From contig JABDOQ010000040.1 in NCBI GenBank assembly GCA_013043165.1, forward strand, positions 1 to 54,010: 54,010 nt of DNA, read 5' to 3'. Below the pieces are notes generated by a model that saw nothing but the letters and a program-made list of their open reading frames with translations, ran no database searches and was not told the DNA's origin. This stretch comes from Woeseiaceae bacterium (GTDB taxonomy: Bacteria > Pseudomonadota > Gammaproteobacteria > Steroidobacterales > Woeseiaceae). Shown here piece by piece: positions 24,186 to 32,063 of this stretch; position 1 is the first letter of the stretch; each line of letters starts with the position of its first letter. Both the position numbers and the translations under genes were made by a program.

Positions 24186-25120
24186 GACAAGTGCCGTTTG
24201 TGCGCCGGAAATTGATCCGCAAGCGACTGCAGGCGTCGCATGCGGTCCGAGCAGGTGCGGCGTGTTGCGTCAAGGTCGATGTGCTGGTCCTCGAAGCGGC
24301 GCTGCCGGTGGTAGTACTCGGCTGGATCGGTGCCGTCGGGCTGCACACTGATTCGATAGCTAGCGCCGTCGTAGATTTCGTAGAGAGGAAAAAGACCGCT
24401 GGCAACCGCCAGCCGCACTAATTCAATTGAATCCTCGGGCTCGCTCTTCCAGCCCGTTGGGCAGGGCGAGTGCAGCAGCAGAAAACGCATGCCCTGAATC
24501 GAAAGCGCAGTCGACAGCTTTTCAGCGAAATCATCCGGATGAGCAATGGACAGCGTTGCGGCATAGGGAATCCGGTGGGCAGCGATAATCGACATGATGT
24601 CTTTCTTACCTTCGATCTTGCCCCATGGCGTGGTCGTCGTTCGGGCGCCCGCCGGCGTGGCGGAAGAGCGCTGCCCGCCCGTGTTGCCATAGATCTCGTT
24701 GTCGTAGCAGATGTAGATAACGTTTTCATTACGCTCGGCCGCGGCCGAGAGTGTTGCCATGCCAATGTCGTAGGTGCCACCATCGCCCGCCCAACAAATG
24801 ACCTGGCCCGGTTCACCATTGAGGTCCCGTATGGTCGCTATACCCGATGCAACGGCGGGCGAGGATGCGAACGTCGTTGCGACAGTCGGCACGCCGTAGC
24901 TGGTTGTCGGAAATGCGCCTGCGGTGACGATACCGCAGCAGGCAGGAATCACCAGCGTACAGGTGTCGCCGGCGTCACGGAGCGCCCGGCCCAACATGGT
25001 CAGGCCGACGCTCATCCCGCAACCACCACAGTTGGTATTGCCTGGTCGGAGCAGACAATCCTCGGTGCACGGAATCGTCGGACGTTCCCGAAGCTGGCCT
25101 GATGCCCTCATAGCGGTCAT
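24182..25120 (-). CDS. 2-oxoacid:acceptor oxidoreductase, beta subunit (PorB-like)
   Basis: The subunit binds thiamine pyrophosphate and a 4Fe-4S cluster and carries out CoA-dependent oxidative decarboxylation of a 2-oxoacid, or the reverse carboxylation. Cysteines in CTEDCLLRPGNTNCGGCG near the N terminus provide cluster ligands. The TPP motif runs from GDGGTYDIGM to YDNEIYGNTGGQRS. The frame is open further upstream, but the ATG at 25120 overlaps the alpha-subunit stop as ATGA and starts just before the conserved sequence, giving 312 residues. Pyruvate is the default substrate, but phenylglyoxylate-type relatives cannot be excluded. Confidence 0.92.
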   Translation of the reverse strand: MTAMRASGQLRERPTIPCTEDCLLRPGNTNCGGCGMSVGLTMLGRALRDAGDTCTLVIPACCGIVTAGAFPTTSYGVPTVATTFASSPAVASGIATIRDLNGEPGQVICWAGDGGTYDIGMATLSAAAERNENVIYICYDNEIYGNTGGQRSSATPAGARTTTTPWGKIEGKKDIMSIIAAHRIPYAATLSIAHPDDFAEKLSTALSIQGMRFLLLHSPCPTGWKSEPEDSIELVRLAVASGLFPLYEIYDGASYRISVQPDGTDPAEYYHRQRRFEDQHIDLDATRRTCSDRMRRLQSLADQFPAHKRHLS

Positions 25121-26310
25121 TGCAGCGTCTCCTCGCCGGCTTCGATACCCATCCACACGGGTTCGCCGGCCTCGCTTCTCGAGCCAAGGTCGGCCAGGAC
25201 CTCGTCGATCACGGCCGGTGTCACGTCGCCGCCGCACAGTCCCGCGAGATAATTCTGAATCAGAACGTCGTCACGATAGCCCTGAAAAGCGGCCCGGGTC
25301 TCTTGCCAGAATATGCCACCGGAGCCGGCCGCATAGTTGCGGTCCAGCACCGCCAGGTGCGTCGCCGACTGACAAGCATCGCGCAGCGCAGCGGCCGGAA
25401 ATGGTCGGAACATCTTAAGTTTCACGAGGCCGATTTTTTCTCCGGCTTTGCGCCGTCGCCGCACGACTTCGCGCGCCGTGGTGGCCACGGTGCCGGTCGC
25501 GATAACAACCATTTCAGCGTCATCCGTGGCAAACATCTGTATTACATCGCCGGGATCGCGACCGAAGACCTCCAGGAAACTTTCCCGGCATTCCTGGTAG
25601 ACATCGGGCACCCGCTTCATCGCTTCGTCAATCTCCAATCGCATTGATAGCCCTTCGTGCGGCCAGGCAAGGCCACCGAGGGTGCGTGCCTCGTTGTAGT
25701 GCAGGCGATGCGGAAGGTCGAGTTCCGGCAGGAAAGCATCAACCTCGTTTTGCTCGGGGAGCACGGTTTCAGTCTGGGTATGAGAGACGATGAACGCATC
25801 CATGCAGATTAGCGCCGGCAGCAGAATGCGACGATTCTCCGCCAGGCGGAAGGCGAGCAGCGTGGTGTCCAGCACCTCCTGGTTGTCCTCACAATAGAAC
25901 TGCAGCCACGCGAAATCCCGGAGCATCAGCGTATCGCCCTGATCCGCCCAGATGTTCCATGGCGGCCCCAGCGTGCGGTTGACGGCGACCATTACGATTG
26001 GCAGCCGGTAATAGCCAGCCACCATGATGTTCTCGGCCATGTAGGCCAGGCCATTGGACGAACTCGCCGTAAAGGCCCGCGCACCGCTTATCGAAGCGCC
26101 CATTGAAACGGCCATCGCGCTGTGTTCGCTTTCCACCGGCACAACACGCCCCTTGCTAAACGGAAATCCGGCAACGTACTCAACGATCTCGGTTTGCGGC
26201 GTGATCGGGTATATCCCGCAGGCGACGCCCCGGGCTTTTCGATTGGCCTCTCCCGCGACGCTCAAAGCGTAGCCGGCGGCGTGGTTTCCAGTAACGACCT
26301 GTACAGCCAT
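25117..26310 (-). CDS. 2-oxoacid:acceptor oxidoreductase, alpha subunit (PorA-like)
   Basis: The 397-residue chain carries the pyrimidine-binding and transketolase-like C-terminal parts of the enzyme. GIYPITPQTEIVE (about residues 32-44), VPVESEHSAMAVSMGAS and TASSSNGLAYMAENI are hallmark segments of pyruvate:ferredoxin oxidoreductase alpha chains. A later stretch, KLKMFRPFPAAALRDACQ and LAVLDRNYAAGSGG, matches domain II. It begins 18 bases after the gamma/GltD/ferredoxin fusion gene and overlaps the beta gene by 4 bases, so the complex is made from one message. Confidence 0.93.
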   Translation of the reverse strand: MAVQVVTGNHAAGYALSVAGEANRKARGVACGIYPITPQTEIVEYVAGFPFSKGRVVPVESEHSAMAVSMGASISGARAFTASSSNGLAYMAENIMVAGYYRLPIVMVAVNRTLGPPWNIWADQGDTLMLRDFAWLQFYCEDNQEVLDTTLLAFRLAENRRILLPALICMDAFIVSHTQTETVLPEQNEVDAFLPELDLPHRLHYNEARTLGGLAWPHEGLSMRLEIDEAMKRVPDVYQECRESFLEVFGRDPGDVIQMFATDDAEMVVIATGTVATTAREVVRRRRKAGEKIGLVKLKMFRPFPAAALRDACQSATHLAVLDRNYAAGSGGIFWQETRAAFQGYRDDVLIQNYLAGLCGGDVTPAVIDEVLADLGSRSEAGEPVWMGIEAGEETLQ

Positions 26311-26328
26311 TGTTCCTCCCCGTCGCGG

Positions 26329-28575
26329 CTAAAGATGACTCATGAAAATGACGTTGCGAGGGCACTCCGCCATGCACACGCCACAACCCTTGCAATAAGC
26401 GTAGTCGAATTCGAGGCGGTGACCCACTCGTTTCAATACCCCTTCGGGACAGTAGGTGCAGCAGAGGTCGCACTCATTACAGACACCGCAGGACAGACAG
26501 CGAGTCGCTTCGCTGCTGTCTTCAAGCCCCATGTGCACTTCATCAAAAGTCGAGCGCCGTTCACTCAAGGCGAGCGAATCACCTTCGGATGCGGGTTGCC
26601 GTTCAAACACGTGCAGTTTCATCGCGTCGGCACGGATGACATCGTCGCGCCAGGCATCCACGTCGCGCAGCGCCTCGGCATGCTCGCTGATCTGCAGGTT
26701 TTCTCCGCTCAGAACATTGTGAATTCGCACGGCCGCGCGCCGGCCGCTGCCGATCGCTCCGGCCACTGTGCCGTCGCCGGTGGCAAGATCACCGATCGCA
26801 AACAGCGGTGTTTCCAGCAGTCCGAGCAGCTGAGTTCCTTCTCTGACCTCTGTGCCTTCCGGAAAAACCGACAGGTCGCGTGACTGCCCGAGCGCCAGGA
26901 TGACCCGGTTGCAGGCCAGCTCAAACTCCGAACCCGGGATTTCTACAGGTGCGCGACGACGCGATTCATCCGGCTCACCGAGTTTCATGCGCCGGCATGT
27001 GAGTCTCTGATGTCTTCGGATGCCATCGCTCGGCTCTTCTTGCAGGGCAACGGGCAGGCTCAGCAGCTCCAGGGCCACGCCTTCCTCGATGGCTTCGTCA
27101 ATTTCTTCGCGAATTGCAGGCATCTCAATACGGGTCCGGCGATACACCACGCGTACGCTTCTGGCACCGAGGCGCAGCGCGGAACGCGCGGCATCTATAG
27201 CCGTATTGCCACCACCAATAACGAGAACGTCCTCACCGTCAACGCGAACGTCGCCGCGATGCACGTGATCCAGGAAATCAATGCCCTGGACCACGGTCTC
27301 GGTGCCGTCCATTCCCAGTCGCAGATCACGCTGTTGCTGCAGGCCCGTGGCTACCAGCAGGGCATCGTGATTGCGTGCGAGGTCGAGCAATGACTGGCGG
27401 TCGATACGGTGGTCGGTCTCAACGATGATGCCGAGACCGAGGATACGATCAATTTCACGTGCGACCACGTCCCCCGGCAATCGAAATTCCGGAATGCCGG
27501 TTCGCAGCAGCCCCCCGATGTCGGGTCCGGACTCGAACACTTTGACCCGATAGCCAAAGCGGGCAAGATGATAAGCCGCCGTCAGGCCGGCGGGACCGGA
27601 TCCTATAATCGCGATCCGTTCGTCGCGCACCGCGAGCGCTTCGGGTGCTACCTGACCATGGTCGCCGGCATAGCGCTCCATCTGGCGCACGTTGACGGCA
27701 CCGTCCAGCTCGATTCGATTGCAGGCTTCCATGCACGGTGCCGGGCATGCTCTCCCGCAGATCGACGGGAACGGTGTCGTGCGTAGCAGAATCTCGAGTG
27801 CTTCGTCGGTTTCCTGGCGGGCCAGGGCATTGAGGAACCCTTGCACATTGTTACCTGCCGGGCAGATGTGATTGCAGGGTGGAATCAGCTGCTGACGATG
27901 CGGCTGCTCGCTGGCCCATTGCCCCGTCTTGATCGCCGGCAGCGACCCACCGGCACCTGCCAGGATGCTGGGCCCGCGTCCCTCTGGCAACGGCGCCGCG
28001 ACTTCTTCGGTGTGATCGAATTCATTCGACAATGCAAGTTGCCGAACCTCCTCACAGGCGCGCGTGGCAGCGGTCAGGTTCGAACCTTTGAAACCGAGAT
28101 GTTCGAGGGCGGCACGCATTTCATGCAGCGGAATCGCCAGTATTTTGCAAACGGCGCCGGCGAGCGCGGTGTTGACGATAGGTACGCTGCGAGTACCCAG
28201 ATTGTTGTCGCGGGCGATCGAGGTCGCATCTACTGCAGCGAGCCGGTGACGAGGAAACTGACCGGCATATTCCTCCGGGGATTGCGGCGAATTGATCAGT
28301 ATCCAGCCACCAATTTTCAAGCCTGCCGCGATCGGCGGGCCGACCAGCGTCGGATCCAGCACGATAACGTGATCCGGCTCGTAGATCAGGTTGCGGTTCG
28401 TGATGGGTTCGTCAGAGTAGCGGCAAAAAGCCTGGATCGGCGCGCCCGAGCGCTCGGCGGCATATAGACCGAATGCCTGCACCGACAGACCCTCAAGAAA
28501 TCGCGACGTAGCGATAAGCTTGGCCAGAGTGACACCGCCCTGACCGCCACGACCATGAATTCGGATCTCAATCAT
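26329..28575 (-). CDS. fusion of oxidoreductase gamma subunit, GltD-like flavoprotein and 2x4Fe-4S ferredoxin
   Basis: Three modules are joined in 748 residues. Residues 1-185 are the gamma subunit (MIEIRIHGRGGQGG). Residues 234-285 hold the Cys cluster of GltD-type proteins (CNHICPAG, CGRACPAPC). Residues 320-625 are a two-nucleotide flavoprotein with IAIIGSGPAGL for FAD and VLVIGGGNTAIDAARSA for NAD(P)H. Residues 693-739 form a ferredoxin domain (CLSCGVCNECDLC, CKGCGVCMAECP). With PorA and PorB this makes an enzyme that can pass electrons between a 2-oxoacid and NAD(P)H, as in phenylglyoxylate:NAD+ oxidoreductase. The frame extends to 28725, but GGAG 8-9 bases before the ATG at 28575 and the normal gamma-subunit start support 28575. 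Confidence 0.92.
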   Translation of the reverse strand: MIEIRIHGRGGQGGVTLAKLIATSRFLEGLSVQAFGLYAAERSGAPIQAFCRYSDEPITNRNLIYEPDHVIVLDPTLVGPPIAAGLKIGGWILINSPQSPEEYAGQFPRHRLAAVDATSIARDNNLGTRSVPIVNTALAGAVCKILAIPLHEMRAALEHLGFKGSNLTAATRACEEVRQLALSNEFDHTEEVAAPLPEGRGPSILAGAGGSLPAIKTGQWASEQPHRQQLIPPCNHICPAGNNVQGFLNALARQETDEALEILLRTTPFPSICGRACPAPCMEACNRIELDGAVNVRQMERYAGDHGQVAPEALAVRDERIAIIGSGPAGLTAAYHLARFGYRVKVFESGPDIGGLLRTGIPEFRLPGDVVAREIDRILGLGIIVETDHRIDRQSLLDLARNHDALLVATGLQQQRDLRLGMDGTETVVQGIDFLDHVHRGDVRVDGEDVLVIGGGNTAIDAARSALRLGARSVRVVYRRTRIEMPAIREEIDEAIEEGVALELLSLPVALQEEPSDGIRRHQRLTCRRMKLGEPDESRRRAPVEIPGSEFELACNRVILALGQSRDLSVFPEGTEVREGTQLLGLLETPLFAIGDLATGDGTVAGAIGSGRRAAVRIHNVLSGENLQISEHAEALRDVDAWRDDVIRADAMKLHVFERQPASEGDSLALSERRSTFDEVHMGLEDSSEATRCLSCGVCNECDLCCTYCPEGVLKRVGHRLEFDYAYCKGCGVCMAECPRNVIFMSHL

Positions 28576-28796
28576 TGCTTCGCTCCGCCGGCAACCCTTG
28601 CCCGCGGCCACGCCCATGAATGCTCGTATAGAGAGGCACTCAACCGCTAAAAATATACCGATTCCAAGCAGATACGTGAATAAGTAGATTCCGTGCAGCG
28701 CGGACGTCCTGGTAGCGCAGGTCAACTAATCCGATTCGTACACGCATCAATAGAAGACGCGCCCGGTGAAATGTTCTGTCGAGTCGTTAGCCTCGC

Positions 28797-28883
28797 CTAT
28801 GGCAGAGCACCACTCGCAAAATAGTACATCACAAGCAGAACCACCAGCATCAGAGAAACTGGGATTTTCTTGACCAGGAACAT
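28797..28883 (-). CDS. 28-residue membrane peptide under the c-di-GMP riboswitch
   Basis: This ORF begins MFLVKKIPVSL, continues as one hydrophobic helix (about residues 8-23) and ends ASGALP. The ATG at 28883 has GAGGAG 7 bases upstream and follows the riboswitch aptamer by 32 bases, the position of the regulated gene. A basic N terminus before the helix suggests an inner-membrane peptide with its C terminus outside. I do not recognise a family. The next gene (the oxidoreductase fusion) starts 221 bases further on with no evident terminator between, so this could also be a leader peptide for that operon. Confidence 0.58.
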   Translation of the reverse strand: MFLVKKIPVSLMLVVLLVMYYFASGALP

Positions 28884-28915
28884 TTCCGATCTCCTCACAA
28901 GTCAACATACAGCGT

Positions 28916-29021
28916 TTCGGCGGCCCGGCGATCTTGGGTCCCTCGTGTCGTCGCAGAAGGCGGCGCGCAGGGGGTCAGGATCCGTGGCTTTGCGTCACTG
29001 GCTTTCGCCAGATTTGCCTTT
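28916..29021 (-). ncRNA. cyclic-di-GMP-I (GEMM-I) riboswitch
   Basis: On the minus strand the RNA reads AAAGGCAAAU, then a perfect CUGGC-GAAA-GCCAG hairpin with the conserved GAAA tetraloop, then GACGCAAAGCC followed by ACGG. The 3' part ends in GAUCGCCGGGCCGCCGA, which fits the closing segment of the class; the variable third helix lies between, bounded by complementary GAUC sequences. These are the defining elements of GEMM-I aptamers. A sigma-70-like promoter lies immediately upstream, placing the aptamer at the 5' end of the transcript. Downstream I see no intrinsic terminator. A CCGA at the aptamer's 3' end can pair with UCGG between the ribosome site and AUG, so control of translation is possible. 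Confidence 0.86.
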
Positions 29022-29032
29022 ATCGTATGTTT

Positions 29033-29060
29033 ATTATGCACCCGCTTCGCAACACGTCAA
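29033..29060 (-). promoter_or_regulatory. sigma-70-like promoter of the riboswitch transcript
   Basis: On the minus strand TTGACG (29060-29055) and CATAAT (29038-29033) are 16 bases apart, each matching five of six consensus positions. A start about 7 bases further on (near 29026) would begin the RNA right at the GEMM-I aptamer, which supports both calls. Confidence 0.62.
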
Positions 29061-29105
29061 TTCTGGAATACGCGTATCGGAAGGCAAATAAGCAGTAGCG
29101 AAAAT

Positions 29106-30077
29106 TTACGGAATTGCGTGAGAGCTGCCCGTGCTGCCAGGTGCGTCAACCTCATCCATCGCCACCTTGACCAGCAAGCGACTACGGTCGAAATCGATGA
29201 TAAAATCACGCTGCGTGAACAGGCGGGCACCGAGAATAGCAGCCGGGCTGTTTTGAAGATGCAATGTTTCGAAAATCTCTACGTCGGCAACCGCGAACAC
29301 TTCGTTTCGCCAACGGACATTTGCAGTAGTGACTTCATTGGCATCAAGTCGGGCGACAATCGGCGCGCTGTCGAGGGCACCCGAAAACATGCGGTCTCCG
29401 CGTGATGCTCGACGGGTGATTCCAATGCTTCGCGCACCGGGCCAGTTAATCATATTCAACCCGGCACCGAGGTCGAATACCGCCGTTATCGCCCACCCGT
29501 CGATTTGAACTTCAATGAAGTACACCGCAGCGCTACTTGCGTCGATGGGCTCAGCCTTCATCGGAACAGACGCCCAACCTTGATAGGATCTTCGTGCGAC
29601 CAGGTTTGGTGGGTAAAGCCGCACGGCACGATCGCTTGTCGAAAACGCGACAGCGTAACGCCGCATGAAATCGACGCCCAGGATACCGTCAATTCCGGCG
29701 CCAGCCGCAGTCTCTCCCGGCAATGAAACGATCCTTGGTGTAGCCCAGCTTTCAGTCCCAAGCTCCAGGCGATCGATATCCAGCAACGAAAACTTTGCGG
29801 ATGCAACCGCGCCATGGACGGTCACCACTTTTCCCGGAATCAAGTCAAGTGCAAGCTCGTTACGCAGGGGGTCGAAAACAGCGGAGATGCTGGCCGCCGT
29901 ATCGAGCACGAAGTTGTAGGGACCATGACCGTTCACATGTGCTTCTACTACAATGCGCCCGCTTTCTTCAATGTTATAGGGCACCACCGCGAGCGCGTTG
30001 TCGAGATCCAGCACGCTGGCGCAGCCAGGCAGCGTCATGATCGCGGCCAACAGAAAAACCCTGGGAACCGGTTTCAT
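29106..30077 (-). CDS. lipoprotein with two retropepsin-like aspartyl protease motifs
   Basis: The 323-residue product has a signal sequence with lipobox LPGC (Cys19). It has two aspartate motifs of retropepsin-like (A2-type) proteases: FVLDTAASISAVF with Asp59 and AVFDLGAGLNMI with Asp202. Each is followed by the expected hydrophobic strands, and GIDGILGVDFM and AILGARLFTQRDFIIDF occupy the places of the conserved ILG flap-end segments. Bacterial relatives often act as dimers; two copies in one chain would make a pseudo-dimer like pepsin. The first motif has DTA and the second DLG rather than DTG, so activity is uncertain. The start at 30077 places the signal peptide first; starts at 30098 or 30176 are possible. 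Confidence 0.78.
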   Translation of the reverse strand: MKPVPRVFLLAAIMTLPGCASVLDLDNALAVVPYNIEESGRIVVEAHVNGHGPYNFVLDTAASISAVFDPLRNELALDLIPGKVVTVHGAVASAKFSLLDIDRLELGTESWATPRIVSLPGETAAGAGIDGILGVDFMRRYAVAFSTSDRAVRLYPPNLVARRSYQGWASVPMKAEPIDASSAAVYFIEVQIDGWAITAVFDLGAGLNMINWPGARSIGITRRASRGDRMFSGALDSAPIVARLDANEVTTANVRWRNEVFAVADVEIFETLHLQNSPAAILGARLFTQRDFIIDFDRSRLLVKVAMDEVDAPGSTGSSHAIP

Positions 30078-30208
30078 GCACCCAAGCATACTCGCCATCC
30101 TGGATATCGGGTGAATCTGCACACTCGAGTCCCCGTCTGCACAAGATGGTATGGTATTTTGAAGCACAGGGCGCAAGCCGTGAACGAAACGGTAAGGGGC
30201 AGACTCAA

Positions 30209-30874
30209 GTGAACGTTCTGGTTATTGATGTCGGTGGCTCCAATGTGAAGATCATCACATCGGACCAAAAGGAACGCAGGAAGTTTCCGTCCGGTGCGGC
30301 TCTAACGGCTGAACAAATGGTCGAGGAGGTGAAAGCGCTCGCGTCCGATTGGAAGTACGACGCTGTTTCAATCGGCTACCCGGGAAAGGTAAAGCACGAA
30401 CGCATCGTGGCCGAGCCGCACAATCTCGGTAGCGGCTGGCTCGGCTTCGATTTTTCGGCCGCTTTCGATTGCCAGGTCAAACTGATCAACGACGCGGCGA
30501 TGCAGGCGCTGGGCAACTACCGCGGCGGTAGCCTGTTGTTTCTCGGTCTCGGTACCGGGCTTGGCTCGGCAATGATCGTTGATGACGTTATCGTGCCGAT
30601 GGAACTTGCCCATCTTCCCTACAAGAGAAAAACTTTCGAATATTATGTTGGTGCATCGGCGCTGAAACGTGTGGGCGTCAGTAAATGGCGAGAAGATGTC
30701 TTCGACGTGATTGCGAAACTCAGCGCTGCGCTACTGCCGGACGAGATTTTGCTGGGCGGTGGAAAAGTAAAGAAGCTCGACGCCCTGCCGCCGGGCTGCA
30801 GGCGCGGTGCCAACGCGGACGCGTTCACAGGCGGTATCCGGCTGTGGGCTGATGGTCTTCCGCGAGTGACTTAG
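30209..30874 (+). CDS. ppgK: polyphosphate glucokinase (ROK family)
   Basis: The enzyme phosphorylates glucose to glucose 6-phosphate with polyphosphate, and often also ATP. The 221-residue chain has the phosphate-binding DVGGSNVK near residues 7-14, the sugar-binding segment [14 protein letters not shown], and GLGTGLGSA for the second phosphate loop. The close resemblance to actinobacterial PpgK, with no ROK zinc motif, favours polyphosphate use. I chose the GTG at 30209 because AAGGGG lies about 10 bases before it and the family begins here; the frame itself is open from 30146. The next gene, 11 bases on, is 6-phosphogluconate dehydrogenase, so the pair feeds glucose towards pentose phosphates. 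Confidence 0.87.
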   Translation: MNVLVIDVGGSNVKIITSDQKERRKFPSGAALTAEQMVEEVKALASDWKYDAVSIGYPGKVKHERIVAEPHNLGSGWLGFDFSAAFDCQVKLINDAAMQALGNYRGGSLLFLGLGTGLGSAMIVDDVIVPMELAHLPYKRKTFEYYVGASALKRVGVSKWREDVFDVIAKLSAALLPDEILLGGGKVKKLDALPPGCRRGANADAFTGGIRLWADGLPRVT

Positions 30875-30885
30875 TAGGAGACGGT

Positions 30886-31899
30886 ATGCAACTCGGAATG
30901 ATCGGATTGGGCCGTATGGGGGCGAACATGGTTCGGCGGCTCATGAAATCGGGGCATGACTGCGTCGTATTCGATATGGCGCCGGATGCCGTTGAGGCGC
31001 TGGCTGACGAAGGCGCGACAGGTGCGACGTCGCTTGAAAATTTTATCGGGAAATTGAGCAAGCCTCGGGTGATCTGGTTGATGGTGCCTGCAGCAGTTGT
31101 CGATAAAACCATTCGGCAGCTCCTCGCTTTGCTCGAAGCGGGCGACATAGTGATCGACGGCGGTAACTCTTATTACGTTGACGATATACGGCGAACCAAG
31201 GAACTGAAAGCCACTCAGATCAACTACGTCGACGTCGGTACAAGCGGCGGTGTCTGGGGACTCGAACGCGGTTACTGCATGATGATCGGTGGCGACAAAA
31301 CTGTTGTCGACTATCTTGACCCGATCTTCGCCGACCTGGCACCGGGCATGGGGAATGCGGAGCGTACGGCGGGGCGCGAGAACAGGACCGGGACCGCCGA
31401 GCATGGCTACCTGTACTGCGGTGCCAGCGGCGCCGGGCACTTCGTAAAAATGGTTCACAACGGCATCGAATACGGTCTCATGGCTGCGTATGCCGAGGGT
31501 CTGGGCATTCTTCGTTCGGCGAACTCGGGAAAAGACACGCACGATGCAGATGCGGAGACGACGCCGATGCGCAATCCGCTGCATTACCAGTACGACTTTG
31601 ACGTCGCCGACGTCGCCGAAGTCTGGCGGCGCGGCAGCGTGATCGAATCCTGGCTGCTGGACCTGACCGCGGCGGCACTGGCATCGGATCCGGGTCTTGA
31701 AAGGTTTGCCGGGCGCGTATCGGATTCGGGGGAAGGGCGCTGGACGATTAAGGCCGCCATCGACGAGGCCGTACCTACGCCGGTCTTGACCGCAGCACTT
31801 TATGCACGATTCAGCTCTCGTGGCGAGGCCGATTTTCAGAACCGGGTGCTATCGGCAATGCGTTATGGGTTTGGCGGACACTCGGAAAAAATCCCTTGA
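30886..31899 (+). CDS. gnd: 6-phosphogluconate dehydrogenase, decarboxylating, short type
   Basis: The enzyme converts 6-phosphogluconate to ribulose 5-phosphate and CO2. The 337-residue length is that of the short (YqeC/GndA-like) class rather than the 470-residue type. GLGRMGANM at residues 7-15 binds the dinucleotide. Strand two ends VVFDMAPDA, and an Asp at that place usually favours NAD+ over NADP+. [21 protein letters not shown] and [14 protein letters not shown] are the substrate and catalytic segments, with the Lys and Asn-Gly expected. GGAG about 6 bases before the ATG supports the start. It is co-transcribed with ppgK. Confidence 0.93.
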   Translation: MQLGMIGLGRMGANMVRRLMKSGHDCVVFDMAPDAVEALADEGATGATSLENFIGKLSKPRVIWLMVPAAVVDKTIRQLLALLEAGDIVIDGGNSYYVDDIRRTKELKATQINYVDVGTSGGVWGLERGYCMMIGGDKTVVDYLDPIFADLAPGMGNAERTAGRENRTGTAEHGYLYCGASGAGHFVKMVHNGIEYGLMAAYAEGLGILRSANSGKDTHDADAETTPMRNPLHYQYDFDVADVAEVWRRGSVIESWLLDLTAAALASDPGLERFAGRVSDSGEGRWTIKAAIDEAVPTPVLTAALYARFSSRGEADFQNRVLSAMRYGFGGHSEKIP

Positions 31900-32002
31900 C
31901 CAAGGGTCAGGTTGGACGACGACGGTATCCGCTACGGGAATGATTTCGTCCACCGAAATATCACAGGCTGGAAGGTCTGGACTCAGACTAAAAGCAGAGA
32001 TA

Positions 32003-32031
32003 TTTACAACATGCTGCCAGCATTGTACTAA
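32003..32031 (+). promoter_or_regulatory. candidate promoter with palindromic operator
   Basis: TTTACA at 32003-32008 and TACTAA at 32026-32031 are 17 bases apart. The spacer contains the perfect palindrome atgctg-c-cagcat at 32011-32023. A regulator bound there would block RNA polymerase. It lies 33 bases before the start of the secreted-protein gene. No regulator gene is adjacent. Confidence 0.38.
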
Positions 32032-32063
32032 GCTGTAGGGTACTAAACAGAGAGGATTGAGCT

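Noticed and set aside
28575..28725. A longer start for the oxidoreductase fusion, adding a hydrophobic N terminus
   Set aside because: The upstream start is TTG without a clear ribosome site, whereas the ATG at 28575 has GGAG in place and matches the normal gamma-subunit beginning. I keep it only as an alternative.
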